A program made the translations under genes and the position numbers. From Mycogone perniciosa (taxonomy: Eukaryota; Ascomycota; Sordariomycetes; Hypocreales; Hypocreaceae): a stretch of DNA of 64,000 nt. The notes below the pieces were generated by a model. It saw only the letters and a list, made by a program, of their open reading frames with translations. It had not been told where the DNA came from and did not search any database. The stretch lies in the NCBI GenBank assembly GCA_025331125.1, contig JAOALB010000033.1:1-64000 (forward strand), read 5' to 3'. Positions 43,041-54,670 of the stretch are shown in pieces (positions within the stretch are counted from its first letter, which is position 1; the number at the start of each line of letters is the position of its first letter).

Positions 43041-44760
43041 TCATATGAACCCGAGGATGTCATACTTCCTTCTCTCAACAATGATCCAGTCACGGGTATC
43101 TGTCGAATCAGCTCTAGGCTCCGCCTTGCCACCTCCAGGCTTATACTTCTTGATATTCTCAATAGCCCAAATCATTTCTTTCGTAAGCGGTGGGGGAATC
43201 CTCCCTTCGCCCGACAATGTTCCCAGTCCAGAGAGTCTGAAAAGTCCCTCTAACCACACCTGCGTCTCGCCACCATCCCATCTAATGTCGTGGAATTTTG
43301 TGTGATTTCTTGAACTTTCTTCAGCCCTCTCCTTTTCCCATTTTTCTTGCTGCTCCAGTGGCGGAAGTGGAATCGCGGTCCTACCAGCAAACAATCGAGC
43401 GAGCGCAATCGCCTGGTACTCGAAACTCCTAAATGTCAAAACGCGAGGAAGCCCAACAATTCCGAGGTTATCAAAGTCGTGAAAAAATGTGTGCCAATAA
43501 TTCTTGACAAGTTTGCCTTTCTGGTAATCCCACAACGGACGCCCGTTGGCCTTGATGTTCCAAAAGGGATATGACGGTTTGTAGCCGGTGCAGTATATGA
43601 CAGTGTCGATATTGTCCAAGTACGTGCCATCTTCAAAAAGAATCCTGCCATCAGGCAAGTATTCTCTGATGACGGATTTCCATTCGATACCTGGTGGGGG
43701 TGAATCTCCGTCCCACAACGACTTTGATCTCCTTGACTGATAAACTGGGAGGTGAGCGGTGGAAACTAGCTCTTCACTGAGATCACGTCCTGAAGCTGAA
43801 TTTCCAATGACGATAACTCTCTTGGAGTTATAGATCTGAGGTGTTCGATAAGATTTAGAATGGACAATGCGACCAGGAAACTTTTGGACGTATTCATCCA
43901 AGCCCTTGACTGGTGGGAGCTAAAATGGTGAGTACCCAATTTGTGTGTAGGAGCAGAAGGGAACCATACATAGGGAATGGAATAGTGTCCGTTGGCCAGT
44001 ATAAGTGCGTCGAAGATTTCCTCCCACCAAACGTCAACATTGTGGACAGGGTCATACTTCCTAAGCGTCAATTTCCATTGTGGAAGGTGATCGTGTGAGG
44101 AAGTAATCTTAACAACTTCTTCAACTGTGGTATTCAGCACGAGAAAAGAGTCCGTCTTGTGACGAGAAAAGTAGCCCTCTATGTATTGACGCGGGACATG
44201 ATGTGGAGCAAATGGACCATACGCAAAGCGAGCGTCTGAGAAGGACATTGCAATATCTGGAACATTGGTCCTGAATTTCTCTGTTAGGATTTCTACACTT
44301 CTCATCTTCCTTTACACAATAAACTTACGTCAAGGAGCTATAGATGGGTGTTTGTGAGAACCGTTCTTGTTGGTTTGGCGGAGTGACTTGGGGTAGGTTT
44401 TCTGGGATATCCAATGGAATATCAACTTCAGGTGGCAACACTCCTGGTCGGACAGGAAGTTTTGATTGGACCGCAGGGTCGTATAACCTAAATTGTGTGA
44501 GCATTCGATTTCGGGTAAGATCAGGCCAGGGTCCATAGGTGCAAGTGTCTCACCAAGTTCCACCAGGCGCTTCTCTTCGTTCAAACACCCGGATACGCTC
44601 AAATGCCTCTTCAGCCTTTAGTGCAGCGGCCGTTACCGCGCCTAAATGTCAAATTATTGCGTTAGATGAGCTTGATAAGGGCATGTCATGTCTTGGCCCA
44701 ATCACCTGCTGCACCAGCACCAATTACCGCGACAGACTTGATTCTCTTCTCTCCGCCCAT
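43041..44760 (-). CDS. Class B flavin monooxygenase (FMO/BVMO-like)
   Basis: An NADPH- and FAD-dependent monooxygenase with two Rossmann sites, of the flavin-containing monooxygenase type that oxygenates soft nucleophiles or ketones. Five exons (44760-44706, 44641-44554, 44487-44329, 44270-43970, 43919-43041; introns 64, 66, 58 and 50 nt) give 493 residues. GAGAAG is at 14-19 with the acidic strand end in FERREAPGGTW (38-48). The fingerprint FPGRIVHSKSY at 215-225 matches FxGxxxHxxxY/W. The NADPH motif VIGNSASG is at 238-245. CTGYKPSYPF is the late FATGY-like motif. The first exon is only 55 nt but supplies the essential FAD motif, which fixes the start. The frame is intact. It is the last normal gene before the AT-rich transposon block; substrate unknown. 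Confidence 0.92.
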
Positions 44761-45605
44761 CTTTGCTGTAGGTGTTTTGTATCACAACTTTGAATGATTT
44801 CGAATTGTAAAGAGGGGAAACTTAGCACAGGGATTATCGATTTGTCATGAAGGTATCGAAGGTGCTGTATTGTTGAAGTCGTCATTCTCTTATCACGTGC
44901 GATCAAGATGTCGTGATCGTGCTGCAGGATGGCACGATGACAAGGCAGATTTCCGAGGTCGGCATGACCTCGCATTATTATTGCAATGAAGTCCCTTTCG
45001 GAGTATGTCAGCAGTTTTGATACGTATAGAGCGGTGGGAATCGTGCATATACGATCCAAGAGACGCATAATGTTGGCAGCATCTCGCATACCCTGGCTCC
45101 AACACACACCGCTCTCATCAGTAACAGCGCGGCTGTCAAGTCAATCGATTCAAATCCGGCCTTCATAATTGACTGATTGGCTCCACGATCGCAATGAACT
45201 TGATATACTTGATTCAGTGTTGCGCTTTTATCGTCGCTATTAGTAAGGTATATCTAGTGATGACAGTCATGTACAGTAACAAGGACAATTCATGACAATC
45301 AGAGTTAGTCATAGCATTTATATCGTTTGTGGTCCCTGTTTTACTGTCCCCCATTTACTCATATACTTGGCAGTTATATATTTTATAATTTCATCAATGT
45401 ACTTTACTCCTCCGGCTCGTTTTCAACTTGTTAAATGATTGATAAATAGGTGATTGCAGAAAGAAACCCATATAATACGACGTAGTTAAACTCTTTAAAT
45501 ACCAATCAATCTCATAATTAGGATGGTTCTGGTATACATAAGTCTGCTAAACCATCGGACAACCTCAGTTCTGGCTCTTGAAGTTATATAGTACTTCTTA
45601 TAGGT
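44761..45605. other. Intergenic region up to the AT-rich boundary
   Basis: Ordinary composition, no supportable gene. It ends where the A-rich tail of a minus-strand LINE begins. Confidence 0.55.
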
Positions 45606-45690
45606 TTATTTGTTTGTTTGTTTTATTATTTACGTCCACTAAGTAAGCTAGTTACACAAATCCCTTATAGGCAATAGGACGTTAAGAGCC

Positions 45691-45706
45691 AGCGGCTTGC
45701 GCCGCT
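45691..45706. repeat. GC-rich hairpin near LINE 3' end
   Basis: AGCGGC and GCCGCT are perfect inverted repeats around a 4-base loop TTGC. It is the last GC-rich feature before the AT-rich block and may lie in the LINE 3' untranslated region. Confidence 0.7.
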
Positions 45707-46248
45707 ATTCACTAAGTTTCGATTTATAAAAGAAAGAGGGTTAATCTAAGTAATATTAATCTATTTCTATTAAAGGAGGACTATAAAGGTCTATTTCCTT
45801 TATTAATTTCTAAAAAGCTTTATTTCTTATAAGTCTAAGTAGGTAAAAAAAGGGGTTTTTTTTAAGGGATATTTAAAAGGAAAGGCTTAACTATTCTATA
45901 TTTTATAAAATAGCTTTACCTTTTTAATTTACTGCATTTGTAGATAAACTTTTTATTATATTTAAAGCATTTATAGTATTTTTAAAAGTCCCTATATTTT
46001 AATCTCTTTATTAAAAGCTTATAGAGGATAAAGTATAAAAGTTTAAGCTTTAAAGGGGAGGCTAGGGCTTTAAATCCCTACTATTTATAGCCTTTTAGGG
46101 TTTTACTAAACTAGTCTTATTCCTTTACCTCTATAACTTTTTCTTTAATTTATTTTTTAATATATATAATTATAGCCTAGTTTTATAGTATAGTAAAGAG
46201 GGCTATACTTTATTTAACTAAACAGTTAGCCTATTTATTGCCTATAAT

Positions 46249-46253
46249 ATCCT
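46249..46253. repeat. Target-site duplication, left copy (ATCCT)
   Basis: The five bases before the 5' LTR are identical to the five after the 3' LTR (52965-52969), as expected for Ty3/Gypsy integration. Confidence 0.9.
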
Positions 46254-46425
46254 TGTTACGGCACTAACCGTGACGCAATGTTGACGCCCTGTCACGTGAG
46301 CTCCTGTCACGTGACCAGGCCCCAACACATTCCTAGCTATAGCTTTCCGTAGAGCCTTAGGGCTTCCTTGCTCTCTACGGCACAACAATAATATTTGCCT
46401 TAACCTGCCTTCCTATACTGTAATA
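46254..46425 (+). repeat. 5' LTR of element A
   Basis: It begins TGTTAC and ends GTAATA, where GTAACA would be the expected inverted end, so one C-to-T change is likely. It aligns without gaps in length to 52793-52964. It contains two CACGTGA words and is much less AT-rich than the element interior. Confidence 0.92.
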
Positions 46426-46699
46426 GTTTATGCCGTCCCTTAACTCAGCTGCGCTGTCGCGAAGTATATACCTAACCAATTATAAACTTCCCTGAATTCC
46501 CCTTTTATTCCTAAACCTATAATAACGCCTTTATAGTTTAGCCCTTGCCCCTTAAACCCTATACTTATAGGAAACTAATTATAAGCGAGATAAACATGGA
46601 TACCCTAAACCTTGCCCTGTAACCTAACCTGGCCTAATAGATTACAGTCTTTACTATAAAGCTAACGCCTTTCCTTTTTCTCCTCGAAACCCTGTAAAA

Positions 46700-47800
46700 A
46701 TCCAGTGTTAATAGCGACTGTATACATTTAATAAATGTGATCGTTAAGGACGATAACCTTTATTACTAGTTCTGTTTTTTTAGTTAAGCAATAAATAAAG
46801 GCCTAGTTTAATAAGAAAAATAGAAGTAAACCTTTAAATAGGAAATCTTAAAACAGGCAGCTAAAAACTAAAACCTTAAAGTATAAATTAAAGCTTAGGT
46901 TAAAGCTTTAAATACAGCTTTACTGCTAAACTTTAAAAATAATAACTTACTTAGCTGCTATTAAATTAAAGACTTTAAGTAATTTAATAGCAAGTAAAAA
47001 AATATTATTAAATACTAGTAAGAATATATTAACTAGCGCTCCTAGATTAATATAACCTTTATAGGTAACTAGTTAATCTTTTTAATTAAATTTAAAAAGA
47101 TTTTATATATTGTAGGCCTTTTAAAGGGAAATATATATTAACTGCAATAAAAAAACTTTAATACTATTATTAAAAGTTTTAATAACCCCGCCTAATAGCA
47201 TTAAAAGACTAGTATAATACTTTTTGCTAATTTTAATAAGTAATATAAAACAATTAACCTATCTTAAAAGGCATTGCAATCCTTTAATAACCTATATATA
47301 CTAAATAAGCCTTTTTAAAACTTTATAGTAAAGTTATCTATATTAGGCAGCGAATATAGTAAAACTGCCAAGCAGATAATAAAGGCTTTAAAGATAAAGG
47401 TCTTTTAAAAACTTACTAATACTATAAAGACTTAAGTAATTAAGCCAGATAAGTCTAACTTTACTAAATAGTGCTAACTTTACTAAACTATCTATAACAG
47501 GCTCTAGGAAAGCGCCTACTATAATGCCCTCTACGCTGCCTAAATAGGCCAGTGTTAATAAAGCCATTAATAACAGCAGTAATATTATTAACGCTAGCAG
47601 AATAACTAAGCAAACAACTAAGCAAATAACTAAGCCGCCGCCCCAGCGCCGACCAGCAACCTAATGCAGCTAAATACTGTATATATTATACCACCTCGCC
47701 TTTAAGTCTCTTGCAAGGAATATATCGCTAAAGGACTATACTTTTACTGCAAAAAAGCAAGTTACAGCTTTAATAAGTGCAATAAAAAGAAGCAGGCTAA
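46700..47800 (+). pseudogene. Element A gag region with zinc knuckle
   Basis: The region between the 5' LTR and the protease/RT part. The only clear motif is a nucleocapsid knuckle at 47739-47780 that fits CX2CX4HX4C with the first Cys and the His both read as Tyr, each explained by a single transition. The rest is too decayed to align by eye, so the limits are approximate. Confidence 0.5.
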
Positions 47801-49649
47801 TATACACTAAGGAAATCTATACTAGGTATAAAATTAAAATTACTAAGTCCAGCTATACTAGTTATACCTTAACCTGGCAATACTTTAAGGCCAGTAATAG
47901 AATAGCCTAGTAAAGTATAATAATTAAACCCTAGTAGTATATTAATATTACCTGCAATGCCTAGTTAACCTATAAATCTAGACTTTAAATAATATACCCT
48001 CTTTAAGCATTAATAAAAATAATAACAGTAGCGCTGCTTTATTAGCTTTTAACCTACCCCAGTTTAGCCAGCTATACCTATTAAGAACCTAAATTTAATT
48101 TATAAACTAAAGAAAAGATTAACCTCTATTAAAAGTTGCAAGCAGAGGTTAACTGTAAATAATACTATTATCCTAAAATAGATTTACTACTGCCTTTTTA
48201 ATTAAAAGCCTTTTAAATTTAAATTAATAGACAGTAAATCCCTTTTAATATAAACTATACTATCTTTTATATATAATATTTATATTAATATAAAAGCTTT
48301 AATAGATAGCGGCTATATGCCTTAGGCTTTTATTAGCTGCGCCTTTATTAAGCGATTTAGTATTACTACTTAATAACTATTATTTACTAAAAACCTCCTT
48401 TTTACTAATAAAAGTATAGCTAATAAAATTTTAAATTTCTTTATTATATAAACTATAATCAGCCCCTATAAGGAATTTTGCCTCTTTTTTATTATAAATA
48501 TCCCTAATAATATACCTATTATCTTTAGCCTTTTATAGTTAAGAAAATATAACTTTAATATTAACTAGAAAAAATTAACTATTACTTTTAAATCCTATTA
48601 CTATTATAACTATTACTTTTTAAAGAATATAGCCAGCTTTATATAAATTTTAATAATAGTTAAAACGAAAAATAATTTCGCTAAAGTTAATATAAAGAAT
48701 ATATATTACTAGCAATTAATAATTAAAGACGCTTTAAATAAAGTAAAGCCTAACTTAACTAAATAAAGAATTATACTATACCAACAACTATTAGTTAAAA
48801 ATACTTAAAAAAAGGAAAACTATAATTTAATTAAAAAGGGAGTTTATAAACTATATATTCTATAAACCTTAATATTAAACTAAGATTACTATATAACCTA
48901 TAAGTATAGCAGAATTAATAATAAAGAAATATAAGTATAGATAATCTTAAACTAAATATATATAAAGCTGCTGCCTGCCTTTATAATCTATAGTTAATAA
49001 TAAAAAGGAAAACCTTTATTAAAGCTACTATTATTACCTTTTAATATACTGCTTTTATAAAACTAAACTAAACTTTAAAATTAAAAAGTATATTTAAATA
49101 TAGTGGATATATAAATAGTGGCAGCTATAAACTTTATTACCTTTTATCGTTAACTATATATTTGCGCAATAAAAGTAACCTAAGAAAAAATTAACTAAGC
49201 TATTAAAACTAAAGAACTAACGCCTATTAGCCTATTAAAGCTTTTAAATAAGTTTTTCCAATAAATACTTATAGGATAAAAAGACTATATTAAAGTAAAA
49301 ATAGTATTACTAAAAGAAATATATAACTTTATTAATAAATACTATTCCTTAATATAATTAAAAAAGATTATAGCCGCTAATATAAAGAAACTTATAGCAG
49401 GAAAACTTAAATTTAGTAAACTAGATATTTTAAAGAAACTGCTATCCTAGCTATATAACCTATATAATACCTTCCTGCTAAAGACAGCAAATAAACTTTC
49501 CTTATAATAGGCCTAAAACTATAAAATTAAAATATTATTAAAAAAAAACCCTTTATATTAAAAGAATAGGCTATTTTTACTTAATAAACTGCAGGTAATA
49601 AAAAAATAATTAGATAATAATTTAGTAAAAGGATTTATTTATAAATTGC

Positions 49650-50840
49650 AAGTATAATATACTACTCCCCTCCTTTTAGCCGCAAAACTAAAAGGCAGCG
49701 TCTATATCTATTAAAACTACTAAAAGTTAAATAATATTACTATTAAAAATTAATACCTATTACTATTAATCCAGGAAAACTTTAACGCTTTAAGCTGTAT
49801 AAAGGTATATATAAAACTTAATATTATCGCTGCGTTTAATAACCTTTATATCGCTAAAGGAAATATATAGAAAATAGTATTTATTATAAGGTTTAGCCTC
49901 TTTAAAACATTAATTGTACCTTTTAGCCTTTATAACGCGCCTACTATATTTTAACACTATATTAACCACGCTCTTTATAACCTCTTTAACCGCACTTATA
50001 TAATATACCTTAATAACGTCTTTATATACTCTTTAAGCTAAAAGGAATATTAAAAATATATCTGTAAAATAATAGCTTGCCTCTAAAATACTAGCCTTTA
50101 AATTAATATTACTAAATGCAAATTTAAAATAATAAAAATAAAATACCTTAGCTTAATTATTACCTTAAAGGGATTAAAGATAAATCCCGAAAAGGTTAAA
50201 GCTATATTAAACTAGCAATTACCTAAAAGAGTAAAAGACCTATAAAAGTTCCTCGGCTTTATAAACTTTTATTACTGTTTTATTTAAAAATACTTTAAAA
50301 TAGCCGCACTATTAAATAAGCTTTTAAAGAAAAACTAACTATATATTTAAAAAGAAAAACAGCAGGAAGCCTTTAATTTAATTAAATACACTTTTAAATT
50401 AGCCTTAGTCCTAGCCCTCTTTAACTATAATAAGTAAATAGTCCTCAAAATAAATGCCTCCGACTAGGTATTAGGCGGTATCCTGTTGCAGTATAATAAA
50501 AAAGGTATTTTATGCTTTATTGCATTCTTCTCTGTAAAGTATAACGCTTAAAAATACAACTATAAAATCTATAATAAAAAATTCCTAGCTATTATTAAAG
50601 TAATAGAGGAATAGCGCCTAGAATTATAAAGCTTATAAGAATTTAATATTATTATAGACTATAAAAACTTTAAATACTTTACCTTAACTAAAGCCTTAAA
50701 TTAATAATAAATCTAATAGTTTAAATTCCTCTTTAGCTTTAACTTTTATATTATTTATTAACCTAGCTTTAAAGCTGTAAAGCTTAACGCTTTAAATAAA
50801 ATAGCAGAAAATAAACTTATAAAATTAAATCCCTTTAATA
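49650..50840 (+). pseudogene. Element A reverse transcriptase and RNase H remnant
   Basis: The translated plus strand shows Gypsy RT landmarks in order, broken by stops: a KLN-ITIKN start, IKLNIIAAFNNLYIAKGN, VPFSLYNAPTIF, and YLNNVFIYS at 50006-50032 where the active site YLDD is expected. RNase H follows with LKINASD, LGGILLQYNKKG, FIAFFSVKYNA and KYNYKIYNKKFLAIIKVIEE. Both catalytic Asp codons of the YLDD box are now Asn, a G-to-A change. Confidence 0.85.
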
Positions 50841-51079
50841 ACTAAATTAAAAACAGGCAATACACTATCCTCCCATAAAGTTCTTTTAACTTTAAAGCTT
50901 AAGTAATGTTTTAAAAAGAAATCTTATTAAATATAGAAATATCTATAAAGGCTACCCTTATAGCTATAATAATACCAATAAAAAATAGACTAATCGATAA
51001 CTTAATTACAGCAGTATATAAACGAAATACTATAGTAAAAGAAATAGTAACTGCGCTTTAAGACTTTAATATCCGCCAA

Positions 51080-52100
51080 TAGCTAAAACAGCTCTGTAGG
51101 GAACTCTGGATTGCAATAAACAACTGCCAAGTAATAAATAACAGAATCTACTACTAAAAGCAGCTCTTTATTCCCTTTAACAATAAGCTTTATATATAAA
51201 TCCTATTTAGAAACCACTTTAGCGGCCTAGCTAAACACTTAAGCAGGTTTAAAACCCTAAACTTTATTAGCCGAATATACTAGTAGCTATAAATCTTAAA
51301 AGATATTAAAGTATTTATATAAGCCTGTAAACTGTATATTAAAATAAAGGCTTTATAATCTTTACTATAAGGTTTCTTTTAATTACTGCTAGTTTTATTC
51401 TATATATAGTTAAATATCTCTATTAATTATATTATACTACTGCCTAAATCCTACCACTATAATATTATTTATAAGCATTTACTAATAGTAGTCTACTACT
51501 TTATTAAAATATATTACTTTATATCTATTACTTTACTATTAGCAGAAAAGCTAGCTAATATATTTATTAATAGGATTTACTGCCTTTATAGTATACTTAA
51601 TAATATTATATTAGACTGCAGTATATAATTTATATTAAAATTCTAAAAATAACTTTTAAAGCAATTAAAAGTTATATTAAAATAATTATTAGCTTTTTAC
51701 TTTAAAATTAATAGCTAAACTAGAAGAATTAATATAAATATAAAATAATACTTATAAGCTTTTATTAACTTTTATTAAAATCATTAAGTCTATTAGCTCT
51801 TATTAGCCGAATTTGCTATAAATAATATAATATTTAAAACTACTAGTGTATTGCTGTTTTTTATTAATTATAGTTTTAACCCTCGCTTAAGGATAAAGCC
51901 TTTACAGCCCTGCCCGCTAAACCTTTCTACAGTAAGGAAAAAAGAGTTTTTCTGCGCTAACGCTATTACTAATCGATTTAAATATATTATTATACAATTA
52001 AAGGCCTTTATTAAAGCTTTAGGAAAAAAATATAAAGAAAACGTAAATATATAAAAAGAGGCATTATTAATTTATATTATTAGGCAGGAAGTCTTTATTA
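51080..52100 (+). pseudogene. Element A integrase remnant
   Basis: The N-terminal HHCC-like segment is around 51,100-51,300 (RNHFSGLAKHLSRFKTLNFI). The core follows at about 51,420-51,800, and the segment INYSFNPRLRIKPLQP at 51,860-51,910, corresponding to the conserved FxxxYGxxPR part of Gypsy integrases, lies in the longest open frame left (51,851-52,054). Confidence 0.75.
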
Positions 52101-52369
52101 ATATATAAAATATAAAGACTAACTAGCTAATAAAAAAGCTAGATAATAAATAGGCAGGACCTTATATAATAATAAAAGTATATTTATAAGCCTGCGCTAT
52201 TAGCTTGCCGGAAAGTATAAAAATCTTCCCAGTCTTATATAACTCTCTTTTATAACTTAAAACAATTACTTTACTGCGCTTTAAGTAAAAGACAATTAAT
52301 AAAGCTAAGTTAAAGAATATTTAAGGCAGAGTATTAGAAAGGGAAAATAGTATAAATAAAGTATAAAAA

Positions 52370-52570
52370 AAGTAAGAGTTTAAAGCGCTCCTGGATTATT
52401 ACAATAATAATAGTTTCTATTACTTTATTAAATAAAAATACTATACTGCTATATAATAATTAATTAAAGACCTATAAGGCTAAGAGAGGGTAATATAAAA
52501 CTTCTATATAAAAAACCTAAAAAGCTAGGCCTACTGCGATAGGCATTAAAAGGAATTATAAAAAAAGAAA
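52370..52570 (+). pseudogene. Element A chromodomain-like tail
   Basis: Just before the 3' end the frame reads FKALLDYYNNNSFYYFIK, stop, KYYT, which fits the chromodomain pattern (ILDxR...YLVKWKGY...W) of chromoviruses with a Trp codon turned to stop. This suggests the element once targeted heterochromatin. Confidence 0.55.
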
Positions 52571-52778
52571 AAAAAGAAATAACTAAAAAGAAACTAATGC
52601 CTGCAGAGCGTTAATTGAAAATTACACTATACTAAAGCCTATAACTAAACTATATATTACTAATACTAAAAACTATATAATTCGCCCTATTTACCTTTAT
52701 ATTAAAAGTATTAAAATAAATTACCTGGAATTTCGATTTATACAAGCAATATAGCTATTTGCGGCCAAATAGCAAAAT

Positions 52779-52790
52779 AGGAGGGGGGGT
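52779..52790 (+). other. Polypurine tract of element A
   Basis: The run AGGAGGGGGGG ends two to three bases before the 3' LTR, the position of the plus-strand primer in Gypsy elements. Its survival as G-rich sequence in an AT-rich setting is striking. Confidence 0.85.
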
Positions 52791-52792
52791 AC

Positions 52793-52964
52793 TGTTACAG
52801 CACCGACCATAACGCAATATTAATGCCCTGTTATATAAGCTCCAGTCACGTAACCAGGCCCTAACGCGTTCCTAGCTATAGCTTTCCATAGAGCCTTAGG
52901 GCTTCCTTGCTCTCCACAGCACAATAACGATATTTGCCTTAACCTGCCTTCCTATACCGTAATA
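52793..52964 (+). repeat. 3' LTR of element A
   Basis: A 172-bp direct repeat of 46254-46425, from TGTTAC to GTAATA. Differences between the two are mainly transitions, for example CACGTGA versus TATATAA and CACGTAA in the two E-box-like words. Confidence 0.92.
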
Positions 52965-53511
52965 ATCCTTATATCCTAAAACCTATAAAATAATAGTCCT
53001 ATAAAGTAAAATACTTTATATTAGTTTCTAGATATATATATATACCCTTTATATAAATAGTAAAGGCTTATTAAACAGCCTGTTAATCATTAATAAATTA
53101 TTTAGTAAAAGGAAGGCTATTTAAATTATATAGTTTTCCTTTATATATTTAATTATTAGCTTTATAGCCTTTAAAGCAGCCTATACCTTTATATTATGGA
53201 CCTTTATATTATTAAAGTATTTAATATTTATAATTCCTTTTACTTTATAATAAATAACTGCTCTTTAGCTTATATTCCCTTTTATTTAAAACCTATTAAA
53301 GTAAACTAAAATTAAATAAAAGGGAAGGGAGTTAATTAACTTTAAATCGCTCTTTACTGCAGTTAATTTACCTATACCTTTTAAATTAAAATTAAAGGGA
53401 ATATATAGGGACTTTTTAATAAAAAAGGTAGGTTTAATAGTTCTGTTAACTAAAGCAGCAGTATATTAAAGTCTAGTTTATAATAATTAAAAAGGGAGTT
53501 TTTTATTAATA
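52965..53511 (-). mobile_element. LINE, right part (RNase H) split by element A
   Basis: The first five bases (ATCCT) are the right target duplication. On the minus strand the region encodes a decayed RNase H: KVHNIKV, stop, AALKAIKLIIKYIKENYII with LLLNNLLMINRLF, fitting the LDNxxxINxLF part. When the Gypsy element and one duplication are removed, the minus-strand frame runs from VLGYKD into IIGNK without a shift, placing the insertion inside the RNase H domain. Upstream LINE sequence is lost or unrecognisable beyond 53,511. Confidence 0.7.
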
Positions 53512-53675
53512 TATTATCGCGGAGCGCAGCATAGCTATATAGAGTATAGAGAGAAATGGGAATAAAGCTTAATTCTAGTAATAAATATACTATAATGGCC
53601 TCGCTATATATATATATAGCTAATATAAAGGAAAATATAGAATATATATATTATAAGCGCCTCTATAGTCTAATA
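53512..53675. repeat. Probable LTR remnant (solo LTR or Copia 3' LTR)
   Basis: A 164-bp block, less AT-rich than its surroundings, begins TATTATCGCGGAGCGCAGC and ends CTATAGTCTAATA. With RIP reversed in mind the ends fit TGTTA...TAACA on the minus strand. No second copy or matching target duplication was found in the window, so the link to the Copia body to the right is unproven. Confidence 0.4.
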
Positions 53676-54240
53676 TATTGCTTACGCGATATATATATTA
53701 GCTGGTATCTGCTATATAAGTAAATAAAAGCTCTTTAGCGCTAATAAACGCTAATAAATAATAGGTCTTTAGCTTACCTAACCTAATATACCCCTTAATT
53801 AATAAAGCTATTCCTAGTACTTTATTAACTGCTATCCTAGTTTATTTATAGTATTATAATTATCTGGCAGCGCTTTTAAAGCCTTTTTTACTTAATTAAA
53901 AGCTCCTTTATTATAAATATATATTAATATTTTATTATTAAAAGTAAAAGGGATATAAATACTATAGCTATTATTAATTTATAATAATAGGAAATTAAAT
54001 AATAAAGCTCTTTAAATAAGTAAATTAATCTTAAACAGTTAAAATAAATATATTAACTATCCTTTAACTTTATTCTTTACCTTTTTTCTTTAATTATTAA
54101 TATTATTATTATTATTAATAATAGCAGTATTAATAGTATTAATATAACTTTAATAAATATTATACTTTTTATATATTCCTTTTATAGTATACTTTTATTA
54201 ACTAATAATAAAATCGCAAAATAAAATTACCTCTTTAGTT
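53676..54240. other. AT-rich degenerate sequence
   Basis: No open frame or motif is recognisable; probably RIP-mutated transposon sequence. Confidence 0.5.
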
Positions 54241-54670
54241 AAGTATAGTCGTAGTTGCCCCTTAAAGGTAGCTTATTATAGCGTTAGTCGTTTTTAGGCG
54301 GCTAGGCCTGCTACTGCTTTTATACCGGCTACTGCTTTTATACCGGCTACTACTCTGGCTGGTCTAGTTTCTGTTGCTGCGCTGGCTAGTCTAGTTACTC
54401 GGCCTCTCTTTTATCTAGAGTTAAGGCTTACTAGGAATTGCGAGGAAGCCCTCGCTGAGCTGCATGCTGCGGCGTCCTTGTCGGCTCCTCTTCTTACTCC
54501 TGCAGCTCCTATTACTGCTCCTGCCCCTGCTTTAGCCCCTGCCCTTATCGTTACTGCTGCTGCTTTAATTACTGCTCCCGCTATAGCTGCTCCCGCAGCA
54601 GTCCCTACTTTTACCTCTACTCCCGCTACTGCCTTTACTGCTATACTATTATCCCCTTTTTATAAAAGTT
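54241..54670. other. GC-rich low-complexity island in AT-rich block
   Basis: This interval is far richer in G and C than the tens of kilobases around it. It includes a perfect 18-bp tandem duplication (54311-54328 and 54329-54346, unit CTACTGCTTTTATACCGG) and GCT/CCT-type triplet runs that give an Ala/Pro-rich plus-strand frame at 54478-54711. I do not call a gene: the frame has no motif and is simple-sequence in nature. Confidence 0.55.

Larger units (their letters stand above)
45606..46253 (-). mobile_element. LINE (Tad1/I-like) 3' end, left part split by Gypsy insertion
   Basis: This is the 3' portion of a degenerate non-LTR retrotransposon on the minus strand. From 46,253 leftwards it continues an RNase H end (GNK, stop, ANCLVK, where GNExADxLxK is expected), and further on has a C-terminal motif DF-x-KYYKCFKYNKKFIYKCS that fits the DFxxYHxxFxHxxAxxxCxC end of Tad-like proteins if His and Cys codons were changed to Tyr or lost. 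A hairpin AGCGGC-TTGC-GCCGCT lies at 45691-45706. At about 45606-45632 the minus strand reads AAACAAACAAACAAATAAAC, a simple A-rich tail as expected at a LINE 3' end. Stops and Tyr substitutions fit RIP. The exact left limit is uncertain. Confidence 0.65.
46254..52964 (+). mobile_element. Full-length degenerate Ty3/Gypsy retrotransposon (chromovirus-like), element A
   Basis: A complete but dead LTR retrotransposon of 6,711 bp on the plus strand. It has 172-bp LTRs at both ends, a perfect ATCCT target duplication, a polypurine tract before the 3' LTR, and the Gypsy order gag with zinc knuckle, protease region, reverse transcriptase, RNase H, integrase, then a chromodomain-like tail. Coding capacity is destroyed by many stops of the Trp-to-stop and Gln-to-stop type and by Asp-to-Asn and Cys-to-Tyr changes, the pattern of C-to-T transitions on both strands (RIP). 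It sits inside a LINE. The LTRs themselves differ mostly by transitions. Confidence 0.9.
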
